Positions 1 through 6,194 are shown, numbered from the stretch's first letter. The stretch: DNA of 7,561 nucleotides from Thermoplasmata archaeon (GCA_021797955.1 JAJZYV010000079.1:1-7561), one strand, 5' to 3'. Notes: generated by a model not told the origin, from the letters alone. Numbers and translations are program-made.

Positions 1-897
1 ATTTTGAGGCAATGGTTGTAGAGATGTGCATTGAGATGACAATATCTGCTGTTTCAAGAATAGTTGGAATCAATGAAGATTCTGTATGGAGAATCCTCAA
101 ACACTATGTGGATGAGGCAAGAAAGGATCAGGACTTCTCTCATATCAATATACTGGGAATTGATGAATTCTCAGTGGAGAAGCATCATGTATACGTAACA
201 TTATTTTATGACATCAGAAACAGCAGGGTCATACACATAGAAGAAGGAAAGGAATCAGATGTCTTTGGAAAATTCATAAAGAAATATCCTTTCCTGGATA
301 CATCAAAAATAGATCACATCACCATGGATATGTACCCATCATACATATCCGGTGCAAAGAGTTATTTTCCTCAATCTAAGATAGTCTTTGATCATTTTCA
401 TGTCATAAAGATGATGAATGATACCCTTGACAGAATAAGAAGAAAGGAGGCAAGAGATAATGATATCCTGAAACACACAAGGTACGACTGGCTGAAGAAT
501 TATTCTGATCTGTCTGAAAAGGAAAGAGATCATCTCAGGTCTGTTAAATCCCTCGATCTGCAGACATCCCATGCCTATCATTTCAAGATTGCACTTCAGA
601 GGTTATGGAATCTTAACTTTAGCATTGTGGAATCATATCTGAGGAAATGGATATCATGGGCATACAGATCAAAGATGCATGATATAATCAAACTTGGAAA
701 GACCATGAAGAGACATATGGATGGCATAATTGAGGCCATAAAATCTGGAATAAATTCAGCTGTTGTGGAAGGATTGAACAACAAGATACGTACTGCATTC
801 AAGCGTTCATATGGATTCAAGTCAAAGGAATACAGGGATACTATCACATATCTGGTGGCAGGAGGATTGAGGTTACCCCAGAATGTTAAAGAGATCC
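1..897 (+). mobile_element. ISL3-family insertion sequence, right-hand part
   Basis: The DDE transposase at the left edge defines the element, whose left end lies outside the window. The right end is proposed at base 897. There the minus strand reads GGATCTCTTTAACATTC, continuing into CTGGGG towards base 876, which resembles the GG-CTCTT-type terminal repeats common in ISL3 elements. This repeat lies inside the last transposase codons. The following 8 bases (ATTTTTTC, 898-905) would be the target duplication if the element makes the usual 8-base one. The boundary is inferred, because the partner repeat cannot be seen. Confidence 0.55.
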
Positions 898-917
898 ATT
901 TTTTCCTTTATTTATAA
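3..917 (+). CDS. ISL3-family DDE transposase (5' end outside the window)
   Basis: Catalyses transposition of the insertion sequence by cut-and-paste DDE chemistry. The frame is open from the first complete codon at base 3, so the ATG at 12 is unlikely to be the true start. ISL3 proteins usually have about 400 residues, and the N-terminal zinc-finger segment should lie upstream. Numbering from the ATG at 12, residues 1-34 form the helix-turn-helix (TISAVSRIVGINEDSVWRIL). The catalytic core has D51 in LGIDEFS, D106 in TMDMYPSY and E253 in VVEGLNNKIR, followed by the family-typical ending GGLRLP. All three acidic residues are present and there is no internal stop, so the visible part looks active. 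The last residues (IHFFLYL) are probably read out of the element into flanking DNA. Family assignment is firm; activity is inferred. Confidence 0.93.
   Translation, partial: FEAMVVEMCIEMTISAVSRIVGINEDSVWRILKHYVDEARKDQDFSHINILGIDEFSVEKHHVYVTLFYDIRNSRVIHIEEGKESDVFGKFIKKYPFLDTSKIDHITMDMYPSYISGAKSYFPQSKIVFDHFHVIKMMNDTLDRIRRKEARDNDILKHTRYDWLKNYSDLSEKERDHLRSVKSLDLQTSHAYHFKIALQRLWNLNFSIVESYLRKWISWAYRSKMHDIIKLGKTMKRHMDGIIEAIKSGINSAVVEGLNNKIRTAFKRSYGFKSKEYRDTITYLVAGGLRLPQNVKEIHFFLYL
876..897 (-). repeat. candidate right terminal inverted repeat of the ISL3 element
   Basis: Read on the minus strand from 897, the sequence starts GGATCTCTTT, in the style of ISL3 terminal repeats. It sits where the conserved transposase C-terminus (GGLRLP) ends. 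No left partner is in the window, so this is a positional inference. Confidence 0.35.
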
Positions 918-1030
918 TGCTATTTCTGTTATTTTCCATTTCTTACATCTCCAGATTTATACCAACTCATGCAACATAATACAGTTTATCTCATTTCATT
1001 ATCAAATATGTTGTTACCTTCACTGATATA

Positions 1031-1044
1031 TAAAATTAAAAAAA
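1031..1044 (-). terminator. T-tract terminator of the APC permease gene
   Basis: Directly after the permease stop codon the minus strand reads seven T residues, then AATTTTA. Archaeal RNA polymerase terminates on such T-rich non-template tracts without needing a hairpin. No strong stem precedes it. The tract also ends the 127-base gap that separates this gene from the converging transposase gene. Confidence 0.5.
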
Positions 1045-2418
1045 TTACAGTTGAACCTCCGTTTGCGATTTAACATACTGATGTACATCTAACATTTCAA
1101 GTATTATGAATCCCAGAATCACAAATCCTAGAATAAGTTCTATCATATAGGTATCAGATGTTAGAAGCGAATATATGAAAATGAATCCGGATACTATTAT
1201 TCCCAGAAGTCCAACACCAAATTCCCTGACTCTTCTCTGTGCCTTAACAAGGTTTTCTTTAAATAATGAGAAGTTTGCAGTTAAATGAACCATAAGATTG
1301 GCAAGTCCCGCAATTGATCCTAAAGCCAGGAAGACAGTAAATGAGCTTACAAAGATCACCGGTGGGATAAGTATTATAACAGCGGCGATTATAGTTATTA
1401 GACCTGCTATGACTGGGGTTCCTCTTTTGCTATGTAATTTGCTTATGGTTTTACTAATCACGCCTCTATCTGACATGGCATAAAGGTTTCTTGAAAACGC
1501 AGTTAGAAATGCTAATGAACCTAGAATTCCGTCATTAATTGCCGCGAACAACAGTAATGGTAAGGCTACTGGCCCTGTTACTCTCTCCATTATGGTGATA
1601 ACAGGAACATTAGTTGAAACAAGGGAAGTAAATGAGTGCGTAATTATCCCGTAGTCAACTAATGAGTATAATACCATTGATTCAAGGAATCCGCCTATAA
1701 TAATTACTAGAATTGCTGCTTTTCCCACATTCCTTTTCGCATGCTTAACTTCGCCTGATACTGGCGTAATGGCACCATATCCAGTGGGTATGCCTATAGC
1801 AAATAATATCCCGAGGAATATTATAGACGGTGATGGAATGCTTGTTAATGGGTTATACAAAAGAAAATGGGCACCATATAACCCGGCTACTATAATTGCC
1901 ACCAGTACCACCAGTTCTATGCTAGCAGCAAATACTGCATATTTCGAGGAAGGTCTTATTCCAAGTAAAAGAAATGCGGCGGTAGGAATGAAAACTATGA
2001 AAAATGCAACAATGGGTGGAATCACTATGTATGGCGTTAAAACATATGTCAATACAAATATTGACCCGGTAATATAACCGCCGGCATATAGTAGGGAATA
2101 GAATAAGTATATCCAACCAGTTTCAAAACCGAACCTCTGCGATAATGATTTGTAAGCATAATTAAAGTATCCTCCTGGCTCGTCATGTTTTCGTGATAGA
2201 TAATAAACACCAGCTCCATTTATTAAAACCACAAATGTACCAATAATAAGCACAATTGGGGAAAAGAATAATGTCAGTATCAATGCTGCAGTAGCATAAG
2301 TTAACATTGAAAGAAATGGTGCCTGTCCACCGAATGACATGAAAAATATGTCTGCAAATCCAACACTTCTTGTAAGCTTACTCTTACTTTCTAACTCCAT
2401 ATTATTGTCTTTTTCCAT
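1045..2418 (-). CDS. APC-superfamily amino-acid permease
   Basis: A 457-residue integral membrane protein, the usual length for a 12-helix secondary transporter of the amino acid-polyamine-organocation (APC) superfamily. It probably imports an amino acid or amine by proton symport; the substrate cannot be read from sequence. Helix 1 carries the unwound glycine-rich element SFGGQAP (residues 28-34). Residues 209-233 form the helix 6 consensus region (GIPTGYGAITPVSGE, then VKHAKRNVGKA), matching the family pattern G-[YF]-x...E-x-K-x-x-x-R-x-x-x-K-A. The segment SRNLYAMSDRG (309-319) is the conserved loop after helix 8. The N-terminal 20 residues are polar and cytoplasmic. The ATG at 2418 is preferred over the in-frame ATG at 2400 because GGAG lies 5 bases ahead of it (GAAGGAGAAAAATG). 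It is monocistronic, with its own promoter and terminator. Acidophilic archaea carry many such permeases for scavenging peptides and amino acids. Confidence 0.93.
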   Translation of the reverse strand: MEKDNNMELESKSKLTRSVGFADIFFMSFGGQAPFLSMLTYATAALILTLFFSPIVLIIGTFVVLINGAGVYYLSRKHDEPGGYFNYAYKSLSQRFGFETGWIYLFYSLLYAGGYITGSIFVLTYVLTPYIVIPPIVAFFIVFIPTAAFLLLGIRPSSKYAVFAASIELVVLVAIIVAGLYGAHFLLYNPLTSIPSPSIIFLGILFAIGIPTGYGAITPVSGEVKHAKRNVGKAAILVIIIGGFLESMVLYSLVDYGIITHSFTSLVSTNVPVITIMERVTGPVALPLLLFAAINDGILGSLAFLTAFSRNLYAMSDRGVISKTISKLHSKRGTPVIAGLITIIAAVIILIPPVIFVSSFTVFLALGSIAGLANLMVHLTANFSLFKENLVKAQRRVREFGVGLLGIIVSGFIFIYSLLTSDTYMIELILGFVILGFIILEMLDVHQYVKSQTEVQL

Positions 2419-2433
2419 TTTTCTCCTTCAATT

Positions 2434-2452
2434 ATATACATTTCCTGTATAT
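2434..2452. promoter_or_regulatory. 19-bp palindrome in the APC permease leader (candidate operator)
   Basis: ATATACA-TTTCC-TGTATAT is a perfect 7-bp inverted repeat with a 5-base spacer. It lies 16 bases upstream of the permease ATG, between it and the TATA box, and so overlaps the predicted transcript start. A dimeric helix-turn-helix regulator (for example of the Lrp/AsnC type that often controls amino-acid uptake) bound here would block initiation. The regulator is inferred; only the symmetry and position are seen. Confidence 0.45.
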
Positions 2453-2471
2453 TAGTGTATGCGTTATTATA

Positions 2472-2484
2472 CCATATATATTTG
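2472..2484 (-). promoter_or_regulatory. TATA box of the APC permease gene
   Basis: The minus strand reads CAAATATATATGG here. With the usual TATA-to-start spacing of about 25 bases, transcription would begin near 2450 and give a leader of about 30 bases that includes the GGAG ribosome site. The call rests on position and base content only. Confidence 0.5.
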
Positions 2485-2508
2485 AATTATAGATAAAAAA
2501 GAAAAAGG

Positions 2509-2519
2509 CGTGATTCACG
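2509..2519. promoter_or_regulatory. 11-bp palindrome upstream of the APC permease promoter
   Basis: CGTGA-T-TCACG is a perfect 5-bp inverted repeat around one base, about 25 bp upstream of the permease TATA box. It stands out because the surroundings are almost pure A/T. The position suits an activator site. It is short enough to arise by chance, so this is a weak call. Confidence 0.25.
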
Positions 2520-2766
2520 AATAAAATTTGGATATAGTGACCAAAAAGATAAAAAATTTAAAACCTTAAATAAAATAAGTTCTCTTTAATCTATTGTAGA
2601 CACAATGAAGTCACATGTTACAAGGTATATGATCACATCCAACATCCATCTGCTTTGATCTTGTAGAAAAATTTAATTTCATATTTATTTGGGAGATAAT
2701 TAGATCCTCTTCTATCATGTACCTATTGCCAACCATTACACTCAGAGTCCTGATTTGAAGTGAACC
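2520..2766. other. A-rich spacer without a convincing gene
   Basis: The first part (2520-2590) is strongly A-rich and has stops in all frames. The only notable open frame is a 41-codon minus-strand stretch, 2736 down to 2611 (MVGNRYMIEEDLIISQINMK...). It has no ribosome site or promoter and lies beyond the T-tract that follows the RHH gene. I do not recognise it; it may be a remnant. Confidence 0.4.
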
Positions 2767-2777
2767 AAAAAATTAAA
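2767..2777 (-). terminator. T-tract terminator after the RHH gene
   Basis: The minus strand reads TTTAATTTTTT starting 3 bases after the TAA stop of the small RHH gene. This fits an archaeal T-rich terminator and argues that the gene is transcribed alone. Confidence 0.4.
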
Positions 2778-2779
2778 TC

Positions 2780-2941
2780 TTAGTTTTGTTTTGATTTCTG
2801 AAAACTTAGGTCATTATGCAGTGCGGCCAGTACGAGATATCTTGATACGGAAACACCTTCCAAAAGTGCCTTCTCCTCTATCACTGCCTTTTCTTCTTTT
2901 CTGATATATACACTTATTTTGTCTTTACTAGAACTTACCAT
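2780..2941 (-). CDS. small ribbon-helix-helix (CopG/MetJ-type) DNA-binding protein
   Basis: A 53-residue protein that matches the ribbon-helix-helix layout. The beta strand is KISVYIRKEE (residues 8-17), with the alternating pattern that docks into the DNA major groove. Helix A is KAVIEEKALLEG (18-29). The turn VSVSRYL (30-36) has the V-S-x-S-x-[YF] signature, and helix B is YLVLAALHND (35-44). The C-terminal tail is short and polar. Such proteins act as dimers, as autorepressors of plasmids and integrative elements, as antitoxins or as mobilisation accessory factors. No toxin gene follows: a T-tract terminator comes directly after the stop. The ATG at 2941 lacks a Shine-Dalgarno, but a TATA-like AAAAAATATTATA lies about 25-37 bases upstream, so the message is probably leaderless or nearly so. 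The setting (integrase relic, tRNA scrap) suggests a surviving regulator of a decayed mobile element. The fold call is good; the role is inferred. Confidence 0.75.
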   Translation of the reverse strand: MVSSSKDKISVYIRKEEKAVIEEKALLEGVSVSRYLVLAALHNDLSFQKSKQN

Positions 2942-2965
2942 AAATATAATAACACTACATACGTT

Positions 2966-2978
2966 ATAATATTTTTTA
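2966..2978 (-). promoter_or_regulatory. TATA-like box for the RHH gene
   Basis: The minus strand reads AAAAAATATTATA. A start about 25 bases downstream falls within a few bases of the ATG at 2941, consistent with a leaderless message and with the missing Shine-Dalgarno. Confidence 0.35.
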
Positions 2979-3380
2979 TTCTAGGGCAAGGTTAAAATAT
3001 TGCGAACCCTAATTTCTTGAACTATTGCAATCTATACAATAAGATGATTAACTATTTACCTGAAAGATAGGAATATAACTCATCCAACCACATCGAGAAT
3101 GAATGACATAGACCTATCTTAAAAATTGAGGAAATTGTCCCACTTCTAATGTTACGTGAATTATTGACAAAGATGTGATTTGCAAAACGAATAATGCATC
3201 GTCTTAAACTGATTGATGAACTTCTTATGCAAATAGACTTCTAAGAACCTCGGACAATAGTTCATCGGCATTTGTTAAAATTTAGTTTTGTGATCAACTT
3301 TTTGGAAAGGGCCAGGTTCAGGTATTATTTTAAAGGTTCAATGTCATTACTATTTTACATTACTACGTGATATCTGATTT
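2979..3380. other. non-coding, decayed spacer
   Basis: No open frame of useful length exists on either strand. A plus-strand frame around 3193-3369 reads AKRIMHRLKLIDELLMQIDF, a stop, then a longer stretch including FLERARFRYYFKGSMSLLFY. This could be a broken gene, but I cannot assign a family. A direct repeat CATTACTA occurs at 3345-3352 and 3358-3365, with a 13-base period, just before the integrase relic. It may be a binding site or chance. Confidence 0.4.
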
Positions 3381-4014
3381 ATGGTTTCTGCCGTCGAATT
3401 AGAGAGGGAACAAGATAGACTGGAAAAATCAGATATTTCAAGCAATTATAAAATCAAAATTATATAATTTTTTATGACTACAGGCTAGATAGACTTTATC
3501 TTTATGCTATAAGATTAAGGCAAATAACTTCTTCAATGCCTGATTCCTTTGTTTCCCCTTTTGCTGAGGACGAAAGAAAATTGATGTCTTGGTTTACGGA
3601 AGGAAAGATCGGAAGGAGAACAAAGGGTTGGAATGAAGTTGGTACATACTCTGACTGGGGTATAGAAAATTATAATACCACTCTGAAGAGATCTTATAGA
3701 TGGTTATATAAAAAAGATATACCAGAATGCATATCTTGGTTGAAGCCTCATAATCGCCCAAAATAAGAATGTCAAGTCTGAAAATCTGATAACAGAGGAT
3801 GAGGGTCAAAGGAATGTCAAGGTACTAAAGAATCCCCATAACAAAGCCATTATCTATACTCTATTTGAATCTGGATGCAGGATAGATGAATTACTGACTC
3901 TAAAGAATAAAGTTTTGGAATTTGAAGATGATGGTGGCATATTGTCTGTCACTATAGAAAGTGAATATATGGAAAATGAATTAGTATTTTTGACTAATTT
4001 ACATAAGAGCATAT
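3381..4014 (+). pseudogene. degraded tyrosine recombinase (Xer/phage-type integrase)
   Basis: Three segments in two frames join into one recognisable site-specific recombinase. Segment 1 (ATG at 3381 to the stop at 3465) reads MVSAVELEREQDRLEKSDIS, as at the N-terminus of archaeal Xer-like integrases. Segment 2 (about 3470-3763) holds the SAM-like core-binding domain: FYDYRLDRLYLYAIRLRQIT, then the helix WGIENYNTTLKRSYRWLY. Segment 3 (about 3762-4013) starts the catalytic domain: ENLITEDE, NPHNKAIIYTLFESGCRIDE, LLTLKNKVLEFEDDGG. The R of SGCRIDELL is the first catalytic arginine. Frame changes lie near 3465 and in the A-run at 3760-3764. The reading ends at the TAA at 4012-4014, before the K, HxxR, H/W and Tyr motifs. 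About 210 codons remain, where intact relatives have roughly 280-330. It cannot be functional. The start ATG has no clear ribosome site. Confidence 0.85.
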
Positions 4015-4295
4015 AAGACTAGGTAATAGAACGAAAAGAATGCTATGAAAAAAACCTTATTGGTGTAATGAATGAGTTATCAAAAAGGATATAGGGCCTC
4101 CTTATGCCTAAATGTAAATCAGTAGTATATAAAAAGGCATTAGAATTTTTATGTATAATAATGGATTTATACTCTATAGAGGATGGGCCCGACCGGATTT
4201 GATTAATGTTTTAAGCGAATACTATTTCAACGAGGCACAGTCATTTATTCCATTACCAATAGGGAACCTCTCTAAAACGTAGGGGAAACAGATAT
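4015..4295. other. spacer after the integrase relic
   Basis: Only short, mutually exclusive frames occur here. Examples are 4104-4205 (34 codons including the stop, MPKCKSVVYKKALEF...) and 4133-4276 (ending IPLPIGNLSKT). None has a ribosome site or a recognisable domain. No continuation of the recombinase (no HLFRH-like motif) appears in any forward frame. The one clear item is the tRNA-like scrap listed separately. Confidence 0.4.
4184..4202 (-). other. tRNA 3'-end fragment, candidate attachment-site scar
   Basis: On the minus strand these 19 bases read TCAAATCCGGTCGGGCCCA. This matches positions 55-73 of a tRNA: T-loop TCAAAT, T-stem 3' strand CCGGT, acceptor 3' strand CGGGCCC and discriminator A. 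A parent tRNA would start GGGCCCG and have T-stem 5' strand ACCGG. The bases that should precede it (ACCGGT) are absent: the minus strand reads ACATTAA there. The run is very GC-rich in an A/T-rich tract and lies 170 bases past the integrase relic. Tyrosine recombinases commonly insert elements at tRNA 3' ends and leave such a copy. In the standard arrangement the intact tRNA and the element would lie to the right of this scrap. No intact copy is in the window. Confidence 0.55.
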
Positions 4296-4700
4296 CTAGT
4301 TTTTCACCTTTCTATATGCGCTTAATCCTCCCTGAATAATCAATCTGACTATTGCTGCTAAAATAAATAAAATGCCGATTCCAAGAGAACCAGCCCATAT
4401 AACGGAACTAATCTTGAAATGGAATGATATCATTCCAAAAACAAACATTGTTATACCGTTAACAAGACTCATAATTCCAGTCCTAAAGAACCACGGATAT
4501 TCCTTTCCAAGAATAAACAAAATGGAGATCCCTATGGCTGCCATAGCAAATACCAGAGGAAATAATATGGGTATTGCGGATGTAAAGTTTCCATCATATT
4601 TTATGTGCTGTGATAGAAATACAGACAGATAAAGGAATATGATTCCAATTAAGTAAGCTATAATCCCCCTGACCGGTTTTGGATTTGTTTCCTTATACAT
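4296..4700 (-). CDS. four-helix membrane protein of unknown function
   Basis: A 134-residue very hydrophobic protein with four predicted membrane helices at about residues 12-31, 42-64, 72-94 and 98-122. The loops are short and the basic C-terminal tail (SAYRKVKN) is probably cytoplasmic. The N-terminus (MYKETNPKPVRG) is also charged, which suits an even number of spans. I recognise no family motif or catalytic residue. It is the second gene of a two-gene transcript: the upstream gene stops 15 bases before this ATG, and AAGGGTG lies 5-10 bases ahead of the ATG as a ribosome site. The two proteins may form a complex in the membrane, an inference from the tandem arrangement only. The start is well supported by spacing and ribosome site. 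The gene is intact and A/T-rich like its neighbours. Confidence 0.75.
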   Translation of the reverse strand: MYKETNPKPVRGIIAYLIGIIFLYLSVFLSQHIKYDGNFTSAIPILFPLVFAMAAIGISILFILGKEYPWFFRTGIMSLVNGITMFVFGMISFHFKISSVIWAGSLGIGILFILAAIVRLIIQGGLSAYRKVKN

Positions 4701-4715
4701 TTTGCACCCTTTAAT

Positions 4716-5279
4716 CTAATTTGTGATTCTATTTACGAAATTTGAAACCTCCTTCCCCTTCTCATTATTTGGGTAATTTTCCTGACCTACAACACTTTTA
4801 GCCTCCTTAAGATATGCCTTTGATTTTTCTTCATCTATTTCTTTATATAAAAGCGAAAGAGTAACCAGCCTCTTTGCAAGTTCAGGGAGTTCTGATGGGT
4901 CTGTTTCCGATAGTTTCCTATAATGTTCTATTCTGCTTTCGAGAAATTGTATTTTATCAGTATCATGCATATTCATATTTTGATTGTCACTTATATCTCT
5001 TATATTTACAGTGGAATAATGCTTACTATTACTCTCCAATATTTTTGGATTGGAGCCTTTTCTTACTTTAATCGACAATGTTATTCCTATAACGAAAAAG
5101 ATTGCTTCAAGTATTGGCAGCAGAAACTGAACATGGGAAGTGTATGCAGAATTTGATTCTGCTGGATAAATGACTTTAGGAATTAAGAATGAAAGAACTA
5201 GGCCAGATATAGCAAAAATACCAACTATTAATAAACCTATCTTTTTCCCACTATAATAATTAAAAGTAATTTTTGGCAT
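4716..5279 (-). CDS. membrane-anchored protein with a TPR-like helical cytoplasmic tail
   Basis: A 187-residue protein. Residues 13-35 and 49-70 are hydrophobic helices joined by a short loop (PAESNSAYTSH), forming a hairpin anchor. Residues 71-107 are a polar, Asn/Ser-rich linker. Residues 108-187 are charged and helical: IQFLESRIEHYRKL, then LPELAKRLVTLSLLYKEI and EKSKAYLKEAKSVV. The spacing of paired helices resembles a tetratricopeptide repeat, so the tail may bind a partner protein. No enzyme motif is visible and I cannot name a family. The ATG at 5279 has GGGGAT about 8 bases upstream. A TATA box and a GTTA-rich leader precede it. It is the first gene of a pair with the four-helix protein downstream, which is the obvious candidate partner. 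Confidence 0.72.
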   Translation of the reverse strand: MPKITFNYYSGKKIGLLIVGIFAISGLVLSFLIPKVIYPAESNSAYTSHVQFLLPILEAIFFVIGITLSIKVRKGSNPKILESNSKHYSTVNIRDISDNQNMNMHDTDKIQFLESRIEHYRKLSETDPSELPELAKRLVTLSLLYKEIDEEKSKAYLKEAKSVVGQENYPNNEKGKEVSNFVNRITN

Positions 5280-5296
5280 ATCGCTCTATCCCCTTC

Positions 5297-5359
5297 TAAC
5301 TTTAACGATTTGAAAGTTTAACAATAACCTGCTAACCATTTTAACACCTAAAGATTAAC
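5297..5359 (-). repeat. seven GTTA repeats in the leader of the membrane-protein pair
   Basis: The minus strand carries GTTA (TAAC on plus) seven times in 63 bases, at plus positions 5297, 5303, 5319, 5325, 5333, 5342 and 5356; four of these are GTTAA. The spacing is 6 to 16 bases and irregular. They lie between the TATA box and the ribosome site, mostly in the predicted leader. They could be an array of short protein-binding sites on DNA or RNA, or a chance product of A/T-rich DNA. Confidence 0.35.
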
Positions 5360-5365
5360 AATACG

Positions 5366-5376
5366 CTATTTATAAA
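5366..5376 (-). promoter_or_regulatory. TATA box of the membrane-protein operon
   Basis: The minus strand reads TTTATAAATAG, a strong archaeal TATA element. Transcription would begin near 5345 and give a leader of about 65 bases for the gene starting at 5279, long for these organisms. Confidence 0.55.
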
Positions 5377-5576
5377 CATTTTAATTAGACATGTTTATCA
5401 CTCGACACAGATTTTCTATATGAGAATAGGGTGTCTCATGTTCCGTCAAATAACGAGATCCAAGATCTAGATCAGGGACCCTGGGTATTAACCTCAGGAA
5501 AACTCTCAGCACCTGTTTCTCTTTTACAAACGGCCCTCATAAGGTCAGCTTAAGTAAACGTGTCGTTCGGTTCGGA
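5377..5576. other. divergent intergenic region and composition boundary
   Basis: It separates the leftward membrane-protein operon from the rightward metal-transport genes. GC content rises here compared with the DNA to the left. One plus frame is open from 5388 to a stop at 5546-5548 (VSHVPSNNEIQDLDQGPWVL...), with only a GTG as possible start at 5429, no ribosome site and no recognisable domain, so I do not call it. A hairpin can form at 5480-5498 (CCTGGGT, loop ATTA, ACC-T-CAGG with one bulge), next to the palindrome CAGGG-A-CCCTG at 5473-5483. Confidence 0.4.
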
Positions 5577-5594
5577 AAGAAATTCTTAATAAAA
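5577..5594 (+). promoter_or_regulatory. promoter of the NicO-like gene with overlapping palindrome
   Basis: TTAATAAAA (5586-5594) is a TATA-like element about 23 bases ahead of the ATG at 5613, which fits leaderless transcription; no Shine-Dalgarno precedes that ATG. AAGAA-A-TTCTT (5577-5587), an 11-bp palindrome, overlaps its upstream edge where a repressor would exclude TBP/TFB. The TATA match is only fair. Confidence 0.35.
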
Positions 5595-5612
5595 CCCGAA
5601 TAATCATATCTG

Positions 5613-6194
5613 ATGTATTCTCCTCTCGTCTTTATAGGGGTAGCTGTTACAATAGCTTCCCTTCACATGATTGCCCCTGATCACTGGCTGCCCCTTACAT
5701 CACTATCTATGAAGAGAGGATATGCTAGGAAAAGGGTACTGTTCATTTCTATGTTGCTCGGATTTCTGCACGGTTTAACATCGGTGACTCTTTCCCTCTT
5801 AGCTCTGTTCATAGGTGTTGCCCTTTTCGGACTGAATGCACTGAAGGAGATATCAGTTGTATTATTGGTTGCGGTAGCCTTTTATATGCTGATACAGACG
5901 GTTAGGGAGAATAAGGGATCAGAAAACGTTGAGAATGCATCTTTACTCGTAAGCATATTTCCTGATCCAGTTCTCTTACCCGTTGCAGTTGCATCTTTTC
6001 GCCTGGGATCGGCAGAACTCACAATAGTGGCAATTGCATTCATACTTTCCAGCATCCTGGCACTGATCGTCATCACCAATGGGATTTCCATCGGGGTAAC
6101 CAGCAAACTATTCAGGCTGAAACCCGCTACAGTTGACTATGTTGTTATCTTTGCACTTGTTCTGACTGCATTCTATATCTACTTCTTCGGGTGA
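5613..6194 (+). CDS. NicO/RcnA-like divalent-metal membrane permease
   Basis: A 193-residue protein with six hydrophobic segments, at about residues 4-21, 43-68, 78-95, 107-126, 135-155 and 174-192. Segment 1 ends in HMIAPDHW, where H18, D23 and H24 form the HX4DH pattern that defines the nickel/cobalt permease superfamily and ligates metal in helix 2 of those proteins. The next helix has a second conserved-looking histidine, GFLHGLTSV (H53), and FPDPVLLP (116-123) adds an acidic residue near the membrane. Relatives export or import Ni2+, Co2+ or other divalent ions; direction and metal cannot be told. It is shorter than NiCoT proteins (about 330-350) and lacks a His-rich loop. A TauE/DsbD-type relative of the wider LysE clan is an alternative. 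It lies 427 bases upstream of an Nramp-type gene on the same strand. Its message is probably leaderless. Confidence 0.7.
   Translation: MYSPLVFIGVAVTIASLHMIAPDHWLPLTSLSMKRGYARKRVLFISMLLGFLHGLTSVTLSLLALFIGVALFGLNALKEISVVLLVAVAFYMLIQTVRENKGSENVENASLLVSIFPDPVLLPVAVASFRLGSAELTIVAIAFILSSILALIVITNGISIGVTSKLFRLKPATVDYVVIFALVLTAFYIYFFG

Noticed and set aside
2611..2736. Minus-strand 41-codon open frame beginning MVGNRYMIEEDL
   Set aside because: It has no ribosome site or promoter, lies beyond a T-tract terminator and resembles no family I know. It may be a remnant, but I cannot support a gene.
4133..4276. Plus-strand frame through the tRNA scrap reading ...GWARPDLINVLSEYY... to IPLPIGNLSKT
   Set aside because: It offers a coding reading of the GC-rich run, but it has no start signal and no family. 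The exact tRNA 55-73 pattern is the more specific explanation.
5388..5548. Plus-strand open frame through the divergent spacer
   Set aside because: No ATG, only a GTG without a ribosome site, and no recognisable motif.
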